Shown here: in pieces, positions 25,515-34,205 of the stretch
How the letters are laid out: each line of letters opens with the position of its first letter
How positions within the stretch are numbered: position 1 is the first letter of the stretch
Notes under the pieces: model-generated
Database searches by the model: none
What the model saw: the letters and a program-made list of their open reading frames with translations, nothing else
Told to the model about the DNA's origin: nothing
DNA from: DATAAZ01 sp036259875
GTDB lineage: Bacteria > Actinomycetota > Thermoleophilia > Gaiellales > Gaiellaceae
Length of the DNA stretch: 64,000 nt
Direction of reading: 5' to 3'
NCBI GenBank assembly: GCA_036259875.1
Contig: DATAAZ010000075.1
Span: 1 to 64,000 of the forward strand
Translations under genes and position numbers: made by a program

Positions 25515-26222
25515 ATGCCAGCGCTCGTCGCCGGGAACTGGAAGATGTACAAGGGGCCGGTTGAGACGCTCGCGTTCTGCGAGGCGTTTCGGCCGCCGGC
25601 CGGGGTCGACGTCGTCGTCTGCCCGCCGTTCGTGTCAATCGCCCCGGCACTCGCGAGCGGCCTCACGGTATACGCGCAGAACGTCCACTGGGAGCGGGAG
25701 GGTGCCTTCACGGGCGAGGTCTCGGCGCCGATGCTCGTCGAGCTCGGCGTCTCCGGCTCGCTCGTCGGCCACTCCGAGCGGCGCCAGTACTTCGGCGAGA
25801 CGGACGAGACGGTCTCCGCGCGCGTCGCCGCAGCGCTGGACGTGGGCCTCGCCGTGATCGCGTGCGTGGGCGAGACCGAGGCCGAGCGCGAGCGAGGCGA
25901 GACCGAACGCGTCCTCCGCCGGCAGGTCGACGCGGTCGCCGACGCGGCCGGCCAGCACGATCTGCTCTCGATCGCGTACGAGCCGGTCTGGGCGATCGGA
26001 ACCGGCAAGACCGCGACGCCGGAAACCGCAGGGGAGGCGCATGCGTTGATCAAGAGCCTCCTCGACGTCGCGGTCCTCTACGGGGGGTCCGTGAAGCCCG
26101 AGAACGCCGAGGAGCTCCTCGCGCAGCCCGATGTGGACGGCGCCCTCGTGGGCGGTGCCTCGCTCGACGTGGAATCGTTCGCCGCGATTTGCGAAACGGC
26201 GGCCCGCCTTTCTCTCTCGTAG
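25515..26222 (+). CDS. tpiA: triosephosphate isomerase
   Basis: Interconverts DHAP and glyceraldehyde-3-phosphate. It has NWKM (K10), the electrophile His in GHSERR (H86), the catalytic Glu in AYEPVWAIGTGK (E156) and YGGSVKPEN phosphate binding. At 235 residues it is somewhat short (usual about 250), with a trimmed segment between IKSLLDVA and VLYGGS. A TAACAT hexamer ends 11 bases before the ATG, so it may have its own promoter in the 167-base gap after pgk. Confidence 0.93.
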   Translation: MPALVAGNWKMYKGPVETLAFCEAFRPPAGVDVVVCPPFVSIAPALASGLTVYAQNVHWEREGAFTGEVSAPMLVELGVSGSLVGHSERRQYFGETDETVSARVAAALDVGLAVIACVGETEAERERGETERVLRRQVDAVADAAGQHDLLSIAYEPVWAIGTGKTATPETAGEAHALIKSLLDVAVLYGGSVKPENAEELLAQPDVDGALVGGASLDVESFAAICETAARLSLS

Positions 26223-27676
26223 CGCTCGTCATCCTCGACGGGTGGGGGTGCGCGCCGCCCGGCCCCGGGAATGCAGTCGACCTCGCCTCGACGCCCGTGT
26301 TCGACGGCCTCTGGACGCGCCACCCGCACACGACGCTCTCGGCCTCGGGGCTCGCGGTGGGGCTCCCTTCGGGCCAGATGGGGAATTCGGAGGTCGGCCA
26401 CCTGACGATCGGCTCAGGTCGGGTCGTCTTCCAGGACCTGGTCCGCATCAACAACGCGATCGAGGACGGCTCCTTCTACGAGAACGAGGCGCTTCGGGGC
26501 GCCTTCGCACGGGCGCGCGAGCGAGGCGCGAACGTCCATCTGCTCGGCCTCGTCTCATACGGCGGGGTCCACTCGCACATCGCGCACGTCCGCGCGCTGC
26601 TCGAGCTCGCTCGGCGCGACGGGATGAACGAGCGGACGTTCCTCCACGCGTTCACGGACGGGCGTGACGTCTCGCCGGTCGCCGCGAGCGACGACCTCCG
26701 CGAGCTCGTCGCCGAGGGCGCGTTGGTCGCCACGGTGAGTGGCCGCTATTACGCGATGGACCGGGACGGTCGCTGGGACCGCACGGAGCGCGCCTACGCG
26801 GCGATCTGTCTCGGGGAAGGAGACGCACAGACGGATCCGGTGGCGGCCGTCGAGCGGAGCTACGCACTCGGGGTGACCGACGAGTTCGTCGAGCCGGCAC
26901 CCATTCCCGCCTTTCCGCGCCTCGGGCCGAGAGACGCTGCGATCTTCTTCAATTTCCGTCCCGACCGGGCCCGTCAACTCTGTCAGCGGCTGCTCGACGG
27001 CCGATACGACGTGACGACGATGACGCGGTACCGCGAGGACTTCCCGTTCCCCGTCGCGTTCTCGGAGCAGAACGTCGAGGAGGCGATGGCCGAGGTGCTC
27101 GCGGAACAGGGAGTTCGTCAGCTCCACCTCGCCGAGACGGAGAAGTACGCGCACGTGACGTACTTCTTCAACGGCGGGATCGAGTCGGAGTGGGCGGGAG
27201 AGACCCGCATCCTCGTCCCCTCTCCGCGCGACGTCCCGACCTACGATCGAAAGCCGGAGATGTCGGCGCGCGAAGTGGCCGGGCGCTTCGTCGAAGAGAT
27301 CGGCAAGGGATATCGGTTCGCGATCGTGAACTTCGCGAACCCCGACATGGTCGGCCACACGGGCGTGATCTCGGCCGTCATCCGCGCGGTCGAGACGGTC
27401 GACGAGTGCCTGGGGCGCGTCGTCGATGCCGTCCACGCGCACGGCGGCGTCTGCGTCGTCACCGCCGACCACGGCAACGCGGAGCAGATGCTCGACGCGG
27501 ACGGCGTGAGCGCGCATACCGCGCACACGACGAACCCGGTTCCGCTGGTCGTCACGGTCGAGCGAGGGCGGCTCGGCGCCGGCGGCACGCTGTCCGATCT
27601 CGTGCCGACGTGCCTCTACTTGCTCGGCCTCCCCCAGCCGCAGGAGATGACCGGCCAGAACCTAATGGAAGCGTAA
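26189..27676 (+). CDS. gpmI: 2,3-bisphosphoglycerate-independent phosphoglycerate mutase
   Basis: Interconverts 3- and 2-phosphoglycerate using two Mn ions and a phosphoserine. It has VILDGWGCAPPGPGNA, the catalytic Ser in GQMGNSEVGH, HAFTDGRD, RPDRARQL, TYFFNGG and the metal site TADHGNAEQM. About 495 residues. No ATG or GTG precedes LVALVILDG in frame; the nearest start is a TTG at 26189 that overlaps tpiA by 34 bases and adds about ten residues. The start is therefore uncertain but the gene is intact. Confidence 0.9.
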   Translation: MRNGGPPFSLVALVILDGWGCAPPGPGNAVDLASTPVFDGLWTRHPHTTLSASGLAVGLPSGQMGNSEVGHLTIGSGRVVFQDLVRINNAIEDGSFYENEALRGAFARARERGANVHLLGLVSYGGVHSHIAHVRALLELARRDGMNERTFLHAFTDGRDVSPVAASDDLRELVAEGALVATVSGRYYAMDRDGRWDRTERAYAAICLGEGDAQTDPVAAVERSYALGVTDEFVEPAPIPAFPRLGPRDAAIFFNFRPDRARQLCQRLLDGRYDVTTMTRYREDFPFPVAFSEQNVEEAMAEVLAEQGVRQLHLAETEKYAHVTYFFNGGIESEWAGETRILVPSPRDVPTYDRKPEMSAREVAGRFVEEIGKGYRFAIVNFANPDMVGHTGVISAVIRAVETVDECLGRVVDAVHAHGGVCVVTADHGNAEQMLDADGVSAHTAHTTNPVPLVVTVERGRLGAGGTLSDLVPTCLYLLGLPQPQEMTGQNLMEA

Positions 27677-27699
27677 CGGCCGGATTCCGGCTCCGCTCC

Positions 27700-27705
27700 T
27701 ATACT
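27700..27705 (+). promoter_or_regulatory. putative -10 element of the sigma-factor gene
   Basis: TATACT, 26 bases before the GTG at 27732. No good -35 is seen. Confidence 0.35.
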
Positions 27706-27731
27706 CCGTCCACCGCAGCATCGAGACGCAC

Positions 27732-28322
27732 GTGTCGCTTCCTCAGCCGGATTTCGCCCTTCTCCGCAAGGCGCAGCGGGGGGACGAGCGCGCGTTCGCG
27801 GTCATCGTCCGCGCGTACGAGCTTCCGGTCTTCAACTACGTCCTTCGTACGGTCGGCGACCGTGCGCTTGCGGAGGACCTGACCCAGGAGATCTTCCTCC
27901 GGATCTACCAGGGCCTCCCGAGCTTCTCGCTGCGCTCCCGCTTCACGACGTGGCTTTTCCAGGTCGCCAAGAACCGCCTGCTCGACGAGCTTCGTGCCCG
28001 CGAGCGGCGCCCGCGCCGCGCGATCCCGATCGAGGACGCGCCGCCGATCGACGTCGTCGATACTCCCGTCGAGCGCCTGGAGGCGATCGAGGCGGTGTGG
28101 CGCGCGGTCGGAGCGCTGAACCCGGACCTCAAGATGGCGCTCTTGCTCCGCGACGTCGTCGGCCTGCCCTATACGGAGATCGCGGACTCGCTCGAGATCA
28201 CGCTCGCGACGGTGAAGTGGCGAATCTACCGCGCGCGCGAGGAGGTTCAGCTCGCCCTAGCGCGCGAGGGGATCACGCTGCACGACCGCGACGAGGCGGT
28301 CGCGGCGCACGACGAGGCGTAG
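27732..28322 (+). CDS. ECF-type RNA polymerase sigma factor
   Basis: A 196-residue sigma70 of the extracytoplasmic function group. Region 2 includes DERAFAVIVRAYELPVFNYVLR, LAEDLTQEIFLRIY and FTTWLFQVAKNRLLDELR; region 4 includes LNPDLKMALLLRDVVGLPYTEIADSL and TVKWRIYRAREEVQ. No anti-sigma gene follows on the same strand; the next genes are minus-strand small ORFs. The regulon and signal are unknown. Confidence 0.88.
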   Translation: MSLPQPDFALLRKAQRGDERAFAVIVRAYELPVFNYVLRTVGDRALAEDLTQEIFLRIYQGLPSFSLRSRFTTWLFQVAKNRLLDELRARERRPRRAIPIEDAPPIDVVDTPVERLEAIEAVWRAVGALNPDLKMALLLRDVVGLPYTEIADSLEITLATVKWRIYRAREEVQLALAREGITLHDRDEAVAAHDEA

Positions 28323-28333
28323 CCCGTCAACGC

Positions 28334-28435
28334 CTAGGCCGACACCGCCCCGGCGCGTCCCGATTCGGCCTTGCGCAGGAGCTGAAGCGCGACGAACCCG
28401 AGCCAGAGAACCCAGGCAAACGTGGTCGCCCGCAT
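28334..28435 (-). CDS. possible 33-residue membrane peptide
   Basis: ATG to TAG encodes a short protein with one hydrophobic helix (TTFAWVLWLGFVALQLL) and a basic C-terminus. Just upstream, in another frame, SAVLVGVLFSALGP forms a second helix-like stretch, so this may be a frameshifted two-helix protein. No Shine-Dalgarno sequence. Confidence 0.3.
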   Translation of the reverse strand: MRATTFAWVLWLGFVALQLLRKAESGRAGAVSA

Positions 28436-28484
28436 GGCGGCACCGGTCCCAACGCCGAGAAGAGGACGCCGACGAGAACCGCGC

Positions 28485-28697
28485 TCAGTCCGCGACGATC
28501 ACGGCGCGAATGCCCGGGTGCCTCGCCCGCCACTCGTCGAGATCGCGCTGGCCGCGTCGGCGGTCGGCTGATGCGCTGACGGCGTTGATCGGCACCGCGA
28601 CGACCTGGCCCCGTTCCTCGATGGCGAGGTACCCCCGGGCTCGCAGGAACCCGATGAGCTCTTCAGTGAGAGCGGAATCGCTGATCTCGATGAACAT
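28485..28697 (-). CDS. small conserved hypothetical protein
   Basis: From an ATG at 28697 it encodes 70 residues: an N-terminal FIEISDSALTEELIGFLRARGYL strand-helix unit, a short strand VVAVPINAV, and DLDEWRARHPGIRAVIVAD at the C-terminus. I recall proteins of this size and layout as common uncharacterised ORFs in related actinobacteria. The open frame extends to 28940 but the upstream part is low-complexity. Confidence 0.5.
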   Translation of the reverse strand: MFIEISDSALTEELIGFLRARGYLAIEERGQVVAVPINAVSASADRRRGQRDLDEWRARHPGIRAVIVAD

Positions 28698-29040
28698 CGC
28701 CGCAGAGAAGGAGGGAGCACCGGCGTCCACGTCTTCATCGGTCGGCGCACGGCGAAGGTGTTCCCCCATCGTGGGGTGACGAGCCACCGACTCTCGGAAG
28801 CGCCGTGGCCGTCGCCGTCCCGCGGTCCAATGGGCGACGACGTGCCGTATGACGCAATCAGCGGACCCGTGGACCTCGTGCCCGGGCTCAGCGACGACGA
28901 ACGCCCGCGTAGAAACGCTTACATCTGGTATACGAGCCATGGGCGCCGGTCTTGCGTCCCGAGGTCGGCCGCAGCCTCGCGGATCCCGGCGCCCTCTACC
29001 TACTCAGATGCACCGTGGACCTCGAACCTTGTGCCGTGCC
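28698..29040. other. 343-base spacer
   Basis: No gene can be supported. A short frame ending at a TAG at 29042-29044 (GRSLADPGALYLLRCTVDL) looks protein-like but has no ATG/GTG start. A CCCCA-TCG-TGGGG mini-hairpin lies near 28765-28777. Confidence 0.4.
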
Positions 29041-30165
29041 CTAGTCGCGGCGTGTGTGGTCACGAATCCACTCCGCGAACTCCCGGGCCTGCTCGGCGGC
29101 GTCGTCGAGGCGCGGCACCGGTTCGATCTCCGCGGGAGCGGGGTCGGCGCCGCCGCGGCTCTCACGCGCGAGCGCGTAGACGCCGAGCGCGATCACGGCA
29201 GCGAGCGCGATCCCGAGCACGAGCGTGAGGATCGGGATCCCGGGGCGCTCGCGGCGAAGCGGCGCGGTCGCGCGCGTCGGCTGCTCGGCGTCCCGTGCCG
29301 GCCCGGTTTCGATCCCCCGGGCAAACGGCACGGTCACCGCCTCGGGGCGAGGCGTGCCGGTGAGCGCGTCAGCGACCTCGGCGGGCGAGGCCGGGCGATG
29401 GCGCGGGTCTCTCGCGAGGCAGCGCATCACGGCGTCCTCGGCATTGGGGGGGACGTCCGGCGCGAGCTCGCGCACCGGCGTCACGGGTTCGTCGTGGGCG
29501 CCGGCGAGGTGAACGAGGGTTTCGAAGCGGCGGGGCGGGCGGCCCGTGTACAGCTCATAGAGGACGACGCCGAGCGAGTAGACGTCGGCCGCGGTTGTGA
29601 CCTCCTCGCCGCGAGCCTGCTCCGGCGCCAGGTAGTTGAGCGTGCCGAGGATCGTCCCGACCTGCGTGAGCTGGGTCGCCTGCGCGGGGCGCGCAATCCC
29701 GAAGTCGACGACCTTGAGGACGCCGTCGTGGCGGCGGAGAAGGTTTGCCGGCTTGACGTCGCGGTGGACGACGCCGCGGCTATGGGCCGCCTCGAGCGCC
29801 GCGCAGGCCTGAACGCCGACGTCGGCGACGTGCGCGGGCTCGAGTCTCCCTTCGCGTTCGAGCACGCGTTCGAGGCCCTCGCCGTCGACGTACTCCATCA
29901 CGATGAAAAGCCGGCGCTCGTCCTCGCCCGTGTCGAAGATCTGGACGATGTTCGGGTGCGCCAGCTGCGCCGCGACCTGCGCCTCGCGGCGAAAGCGGCG
30001 GGCGAAGGCGTCGTCCGCAGCGAGCGACTGCTCGAGAACCTTGATTGCGACCGGCCGGTCGAGCGCGGCATCGCGCGCGAGGTAGACGGTCGACATCCCG
30101 CCGCGGCCGAGCGTGCGCTCGACGACGTAGCGGCCCCCGGCGAAGGAATCACTCGTCGTCGCCAT
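29041..30165 (-). CDS. transmembrane Ser/Thr protein kinase (PknB-like)
   Basis: A 374-residue Hanks-type kinase: Gly loop LGRGGMSTVY (19-28), Lys in VAIKVL (K42), HRDVKPANLL (catalytic D136), VDFGIA (154-159), and APEQ. After a linker, one transmembrane helix (about 309-333) and a 40-residue acidic extracytoplasmic tail without PASTA repeats. The ATG lies inside the 3' end of the upstream lipoprotein gene (17-base overlap), so kinase and lipoprotein are probably made together. Confidence 0.9.
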   Translation of the reverse strand: MATTSDSFAGGRYVVERTLGRGGMSTVYLARDAALDRPVAIKVLEQSLAADDAFARRFRREAQVAAQLAHPNIVQIFDTGEDERRLFIVMEYVDGEGLERVLEREGRLEPAHVADVGVQACAALEAAHSRGVVHRDVKPANLLRRHDGVLKVVDFGIARPAQATQLTQVGTILGTLNYLAPEQARGEEVTTAADVYSLGVVLYELYTGRPPRRFETLVHLAGAHDEPVTPVRELAPDVPPNAEDAVMRCLARDPRHRPASPAEVADALTGTPRPEAVTVPFARGIETGPARDAEQPTRATAPLRRERPGIPILTLVLGIALAAVIALGVYALARESRGGADPAPAEIEPVPRLDDAAEQAREFAEWIRDHTRRD

Positions 30166-30790
30166 CCTCGCCGTTTCCTTCCCCGTCTCCGCCGCCGCGG
30201 TTTTCCTGCTCGCATTCCTTGAGCGCGTCCTTGACGGCGTCACGCTCCGCCTCGAGGGCTTCGCGGACCGGGTCGTCCTTCGGCACCTCACCGATCTGCG
30301 CCTCGAGCGCGTCGAGCTCCGCCTGGAGCGCCTGACACGGATCTTCCTCGGGGACAGGAGGCGGCGGCGCCGGAGGCGGTGGCTCGGGCGCAGGCGGCGG
30401 CGGCGGCGGGGGTGGGGGAGGCGGTGGAACGAGCTCGAGGAGGTGCGCCGCGCCTGCGCGAAGCTCGCCGCGGAGCGCGCGCGGCACGTTGCCGTCCTCG
30501 ATCGCGGCGTCGACGAGGCCGATGAGCTCCACCGCCTCGGCGCGGGCGCGCCCCGCGTCGCCGGCGGCGAGCGCCTCCTCCACGTCCGCCGTTTGGGCGG
30601 CGAGCTCGTTCCCGAGCGCGGCCGGGAGCTCGGGCGCCGGGCGTCCCGAGCCGTCGGAGCCGCCGCAGCCCACGAGGGCGAGCGCCACGAGCAGGGCGCT
30701 AAAGACCGTGCTCGAGACGCTCGGCCAGTGTCTCCGGAAGGCCGCGCTCGCGGATCTCCTCCTGGGTCGTTGCGACCGCGTACGGAACAC
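30149..30790 (-). CDS. proline-rich lipoprotein
   Basis: An export signal with hydrophobic core VFSALLVALALVGC and lipobox ALVGC, then a helical region (AALGNELAAQTADVEEALAAG), a run of about 12 prolines plus further Pro/Ala repeats, and a charged coiled-coil-like C-terminus with two Cys. The Pro-rich stretch could span the cell wall. The start is uncertain (GTG 30790 or 30805); either overlaps the phosphoesterase 3' end by about 100 bases. It probably works with the downstream membrane kinase. Confidence 0.65.
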   Translation of the reverse strand: MFRTRSQRPRRRSASAAFRRHWPSVSSTVFSALLVALALVGCGGSDGSGRPAPELPAALGNELAAQTADVEEALAAGDAGRARAEAVELIGLVDAAIEDGNVPRALRGELRAGAAHLLELVPPPPPPPPPPPPAPEPPPPAPPPPVPEEDPCQALQAELDALEAQIGEVPKDDPVREALEAERDAVKDALKECEQENRGGGDGEGNGEDGDDE

Positions 30791-31430
30791 GCCGAAAGAC
30801 TGCACGACGCGTGTCGAGGTCGAGCAGAAGGTAGGCCGCGTTGGGATCGCCGTCGCGCGGCTGTCCGACCGACCCCGGGTTCAGGAGCCACCGCTCTGCG
30901 TCGCCGAGCTCGAGCTCGGTCCCGCCGGGCGCGAGTCCGCCGAGCACCCGGTCGTCCGCGAGCGCGAAGGCGAGCGCGACATGGCTGTGTCCGACGAGGA
31001 TTGTCGCCTCCGGCGCGGCGAGCATCGACGCGAACGCGACGTCGGCGGAAAGGACGTACTCCCAGACGGGATCGCGTGGGCTCGCGTGGTAGAGCCCGAT
31101 CGTCTCTCGCACCGAGCGTGCGTCGAGCTGCTCGAGGAACGCACGGGGCTCGCTGACGAGGACGGCTCGCGTCCAGCGCGCGACGGCCGCGGCGTCAGGC
31201 GAGAACTCCTCGAGGTCGATCAGCCCCAGCACGCCGAGATCGTGGTTGCCGACGAGGCAGACGTCCGCGCGCTCGGCGACGAGGCGCACGCACTCGTTGG
31301 GGCGCGGCCCGTACCCTAGGAGGTCGCCGAGGCACCAGACCTCGTCCGGGTCGTCTTCGGCGACGGCGGCGAGCACCGCCTCGAGCGCATGCAGGTTTCC
31401 GTGGACGTCCGTGATCACGCAGGCGCGCAT
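30699..31430 (-). CDS. calcineurin-like metallophosphoesterase
   Basis: A 243-residue enzyme with the full motif set for a two-metal phosphoesterase: DVHGN (8-12), GDLLGYGP, GNHD, and GHSH. The group includes YfcE-like phosphodiesterases and diadenosine-tetraphosphatase-like enzymes; the substrate cannot be set. A TAGCGT hexamer 12 bases upstream (31443-31448, minus strand) may be the -10. Its 5' end overlaps the divergent M48 gene. Confidence 0.82.
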   Translation of the reverse strand: MRACVITDVHGNLHALEAVLAAVAEDDPDEVWCLGDLLGYGPRPNECVRLVAERADVCLVGNHDLGVLGLIDLEEFSPDAAAVARWTRAVLVSEPRAFLEQLDARSVRETIGLYHASPRDPVWEYVLSADVAFASMLAAPEATILVGHSHVALAFALADDRVLGGLAPGGTELELGDAERWLLNPGSVGQPRDGDPNAAYLLLDLDTRRAVFRRVPYAVATTQEEIRERGLPETLAERLEHGL

Positions 31431-32648
31431 CGCAGGCGCGCAACGCTAGCCGGTGCCGTCGCGCTCCTCGCCGCCGGTGCGGCTGCCGCGCTTCTGCTGC
31501 GGACGAAGACGCCCGCGCTCGATCTCCCAGAGCTCGCACCCGAGCGGTACTTTCCGGGTGCCGACCTCGAGCGCGCCGACGGGTTCCGGCGCGTCACGCG
31601 CGGCCTTTGGGCCGGGTCGGTCGTGGTCGAGCTCGCCGTGCTCGGCATCCTGGTCTGGAACCGCCGGCCGCTCGCCGCCCGGGTCGCGCGCGTCGCGCGC
31701 GGTCGCGTGCGCACCGGGATCGGGCTCGGGCTCGTTGCCGTCGTCGCCGTGTGGGTGGCGTCGCTTCCCCTCGACGTCGTCCGTCACTGGTGGGATCGTC
31801 GCTACGGGCTCTCGCGGCAGGGCTACGACGCGTGGCTCGGCGATCGCGGGGTCTCGCTCGGCGTCCGCGCCGTCCTCCTCTCGATCGCGGTCGGCGGGGC
31901 GGTGTACCTGGCGTCGCGGCTCGGTCGGCGCTGGTGGCTCGCGGGAGCGCCCGCGCTCGTCGCCGTCGGGACCGTCTACCTCCTCGCGCAGCCGCTCGTC
32001 GTCCAGCCGCTCTTCAACCGCTTCTCGCCCCTTCCCGATCCCGCGCTCGCGGGCGAGATCGAGCGCCTCGCCGAGCGGATGGGGGTGGAGGTCGAAACCG
32101 TCCAGGTGGCCGACGCGAGCCGGCGGACGACGACGGCAAACGCCTACGTCGCCGGGCTCGGGCCGACGCGCCGCGTCGTCTTCTACGACACGATCCTCGA
32201 CGGGCGCTTCACCGACGCCGAGCTCGTCGCGGTCGCGGCGCACGAGCTCGCACACGTCGAGCGCCGGCACCTCTGGAAGGGGCTCGCATGGTTCGCGCTC
32301 TTCGCGGTCCCCGGCGTCGCGGCGGTCGCGGCCGTCACCGAGCGCCACGGCGGCCTGCGCGATCCGGCACTCGTGCCGCTCGGGCTCCTGACAGCCGTCG
32401 TCGTCTCGCTCGTCGTGATGCCGCTCGCGAACGCGGTCTCGCGGAGGTACGAGGCCGAGGCGGATTGGCTCGCGCTCACTGCGACGCGCGATCCCGACGC
32501 GGCCGTCGGCCTCGATCGCCGCCTCGTCCTGACGTCGCTTGGCGACCCGACGCCGCCCGCATGGGCGAAGGTGCTCCTCTCGACGCATCCCCCGGCGATG
32601 GAGCGGATCGCGATGGCGGAGGCATTCCGGGCGCGGCTCGGCCGCTGA
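31389..32648 (+). CDS. M48-family (Ste24-like) membrane metalloprotease
   Basis: A 419-residue integral membrane zinc protease related to CAAX prenyl protease/HtpX. An N-terminal M48_N-like region with several helices includes RYFPGADLERADGFRR and DVVRHWWDRRYGLSRQGY; the HELAH zinc motif is near residue 285 and the third ligand in EAEADWLAL. The start is unclear: ATG 31389 or GTG 31401, both overlapping the divergent phosphoesterase gene; no later start precedes the first helix. The role is probably membrane protein quality control. Confidence 0.8.
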   Translation: MQVSVDVRDHAGAHRRRATLAGAVALLAAGAAAALLLRTKTPALDLPELAPERYFPGADLERADGFRRVTRGLWAGSVVVELAVLGILVWNRRPLAARVARVARGRVRTGIGLGLVAVVAVWVASLPLDVVRHWWDRRYGLSRQGYDAWLGDRGVSLGVRAVLLSIAVGGAVYLASRLGRRWWLAGAPALVAVGTVYLLAQPLVVQPLFNRFSPLPDPALAGEIERLAERMGVEVETVQVADASRRTTTANAYVAGLGPTRRVVFYDTILDGRFTDAELVAVAAHELAHVERRHLWKGLAWFALFAVPGVAAVAAVTERHGGLRDPALVPLGLLTAVVVSLVVMPLANAVSRRYEAEADWLALTATRDPDAAVGLDRRLVLTSLGDPTPPAWAKVLLSTHPPAMERIAMAEAFRARLGR

Positions 32649-32656
32649 CAGCGGCA

Positions 32657-32662
32657 TACGAT
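32657..32662 (+). promoter_or_regulatory. putative -10 element of argS
   Basis: TACGAT, 7 bases before the argS ATG, and no Shine-Dalgarno sequence; fits a leaderless start. Confidence 0.4.
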
Positions 32663-32669
32663 TGCCCCG

Positions 32670-34184
32670 ATGAGCGGGGCGCTGGAGCGGCTCGAACGCG
32701 AGCTGAGCGAGCTCGCGAACGCGCCGGTGACGCTCGAGCGCCCGCGCGACGCGGCATACGGCGACTACGCGACGAACGTCGCGCTTCGGACGGCGGCGGA
32801 GCGCGGCGCGCGGCCGCTCGACCTCGCGGAGCGGCTCGCCGCGGCCGCTGCCGGACGGCCCGGTATCGAGCGGGCGAGTGCAGCGGCGCCGGGGTTCGTG
32901 AACCTCGAGCTCGGCCCTGCGTGGTACGGCGAGGCGCTGACCGAGATGCTACGGGCGGGGGAGCGCTACGGCGCCGGCGATCCGCGCGTGCGCGAGCGCG
33001 TCCAGGTCGAGATGGTCTCTGCAAACCCGACCGGGCCGCTTACGGTCGGCTCTGCCCGCAACGGGGCGTACGGCGACTCGGTCGCCCGCTTGCTCGAGCT
33101 CGCCGGGCACGAGGTCGAGCGCGAGTACTACTTCAACGACGTCGGCCGCCAGATCGAGCTCTTCCGCGCCTCGGTCGAGGCTGTGCGCCGCGGCGAGACA
33201 CCCCCCGAAGGTGGCTACGTGGGTGACTACGTCCGCGAGCTCGCGGCCGAGGACGGCGACCCCGTCGAGCGGACGATCGAGGAGATCAAGGCGGAGCTCC
33301 ATCGCTTTCGCGTCCACTTCGACAGCTGGGTCCGCGAGGAGGAGGTCGAGCAGCAGGTGCCCGACGCGCTCGCCCGCCTCGAGACGTACGAGGCCGAAGG
33401 GACGCTGTGGGCCAGGACCTCGGCGCACGGGGACGACAAGGACCGTCCGCTCGTGCGCTCGGCGGATCGGAGCTACCTCTACTTCGCGCGGGACGTCGCC
33501 TACTTGCGCGACAAGCTCGAGCGCGCGTTCGACCGCGCCATCTACGTGCTCGGCGCCGACCACCACGGGTACGCCGCGCGGCTGCGAGCGGCAGCCGCGA
33601 TGCTCGGCTACGACCCGGACGCGGTCGAGGTGCTGATCTACCAGCTCGTCCACGTCACCGAGCTCGGAGAGGCGAAGCGGGTCTCGAAGCGCCGCGGGGA
33701 CGTGGTGTTCCTCCGCGAGCTCCTCGACAAGATCGGCGTCGACGCGACGCGCTGGTACCTAGTCTCGCGGGGGCACGACCAGACGATCGAGATCGACGTG
33801 GAGCTGGCACGTGAGCGAACGGAGAAGAACCCCGTCTACTACGTCCAATACGCGCACGCGAGGATCGCCGGGATCCTCCGCAACGCGGGCGACCGCCGCG
33901 TGGGCGGCGATCCCGCCCCGGACGTCACCCGTGAGGAGCGCGAGCTCGTGAAGCAGCTCGCGGAGTTCCCGCGCGTCGCGGCCGAGGCGGCGGAGCGGCG
34001 AGCGCCGCACATGATCCCGGTATACGCGATCCGCGTCGCGGACGACTTCCACCGGTTCTACCACCATCAGCGTGTCCTCGGGAGCGACGCAGAGGCGTGG
34101 CGGCTCGGCCTCTGCCGCGCGACGCAGCTCGTGATCGCCCGCTCGCTCGACCTGATCGGTGTCGAAGCGCCTGAGCGGATGTAA
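32670..34184 (+). CDS. argS: arginyl-tRNA synthetase with altered HIGH motif
   Basis: Charges tRNA-Arg. The 504-residue class I synthetase has an N-terminal Add-1-like domain, VEMVSANPTGPL followed by TVGS where the HIGH box (HVGH/HLGH) is expected, REYYFNDVGRQI, LYFARDVAYLRDKL, GADHHGYAARL, and a KMSKS-equivalent AKRVSKRRGD. The DALR anticodon-binding domain follows near 370-504. Both His residues of HIGH are replaced (Thr and Ser); the rest of the family pattern is well kept, so it is probably functional. There is no frameshift or truncation. Confidence 0.92.
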   Translation: MSGALERLERELSELANAPVTLERPRDAAYGDYATNVALRTAAERGARPLDLAERLAAAAAGRPGIERASAAAPGFVNLELGPAWYGEALTEMLRAGERYGAGDPRVRERVQVEMVSANPTGPLTVGSARNGAYGDSVARLLELAGHEVEREYYFNDVGRQIELFRASVEAVRRGETPPEGGYVGDYVRELAAEDGDPVERTIEEIKAELHRFRVHFDSWVREEEVEQQVPDALARLETYEAEGTLWARTSAHGDDKDRPLVRSADRSYLYFARDVAYLRDKLERAFDRAIYVLGADHHGYAARLRAAAAMLGYDPDAVEVLIYQLVHVTELGEAKRVSKRRGDVVFLRELLDKIGVDATRWYLVSRGHDQTIEIDVELARERTEKNPVYYVQYAHARIAGILRNAGDRRVGGDPAPDVTREERELVKQLAEFPRVAAEAAERRAPHMIPVYAIRVADDFHRFYHHQRVLGSDAEAWRLGLCRATQLVIARSLDLIGVEAPERM

Positions 34185-34205
34185 CGGACCCGCGCACGCT
34201 CGGCG

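Noticed and set aside
30353..30430. GGC-rich simple repeat tract
   Set aside because: It encodes the polyproline stretch of the lipoprotein on the minus strand; not an independent repeat element.
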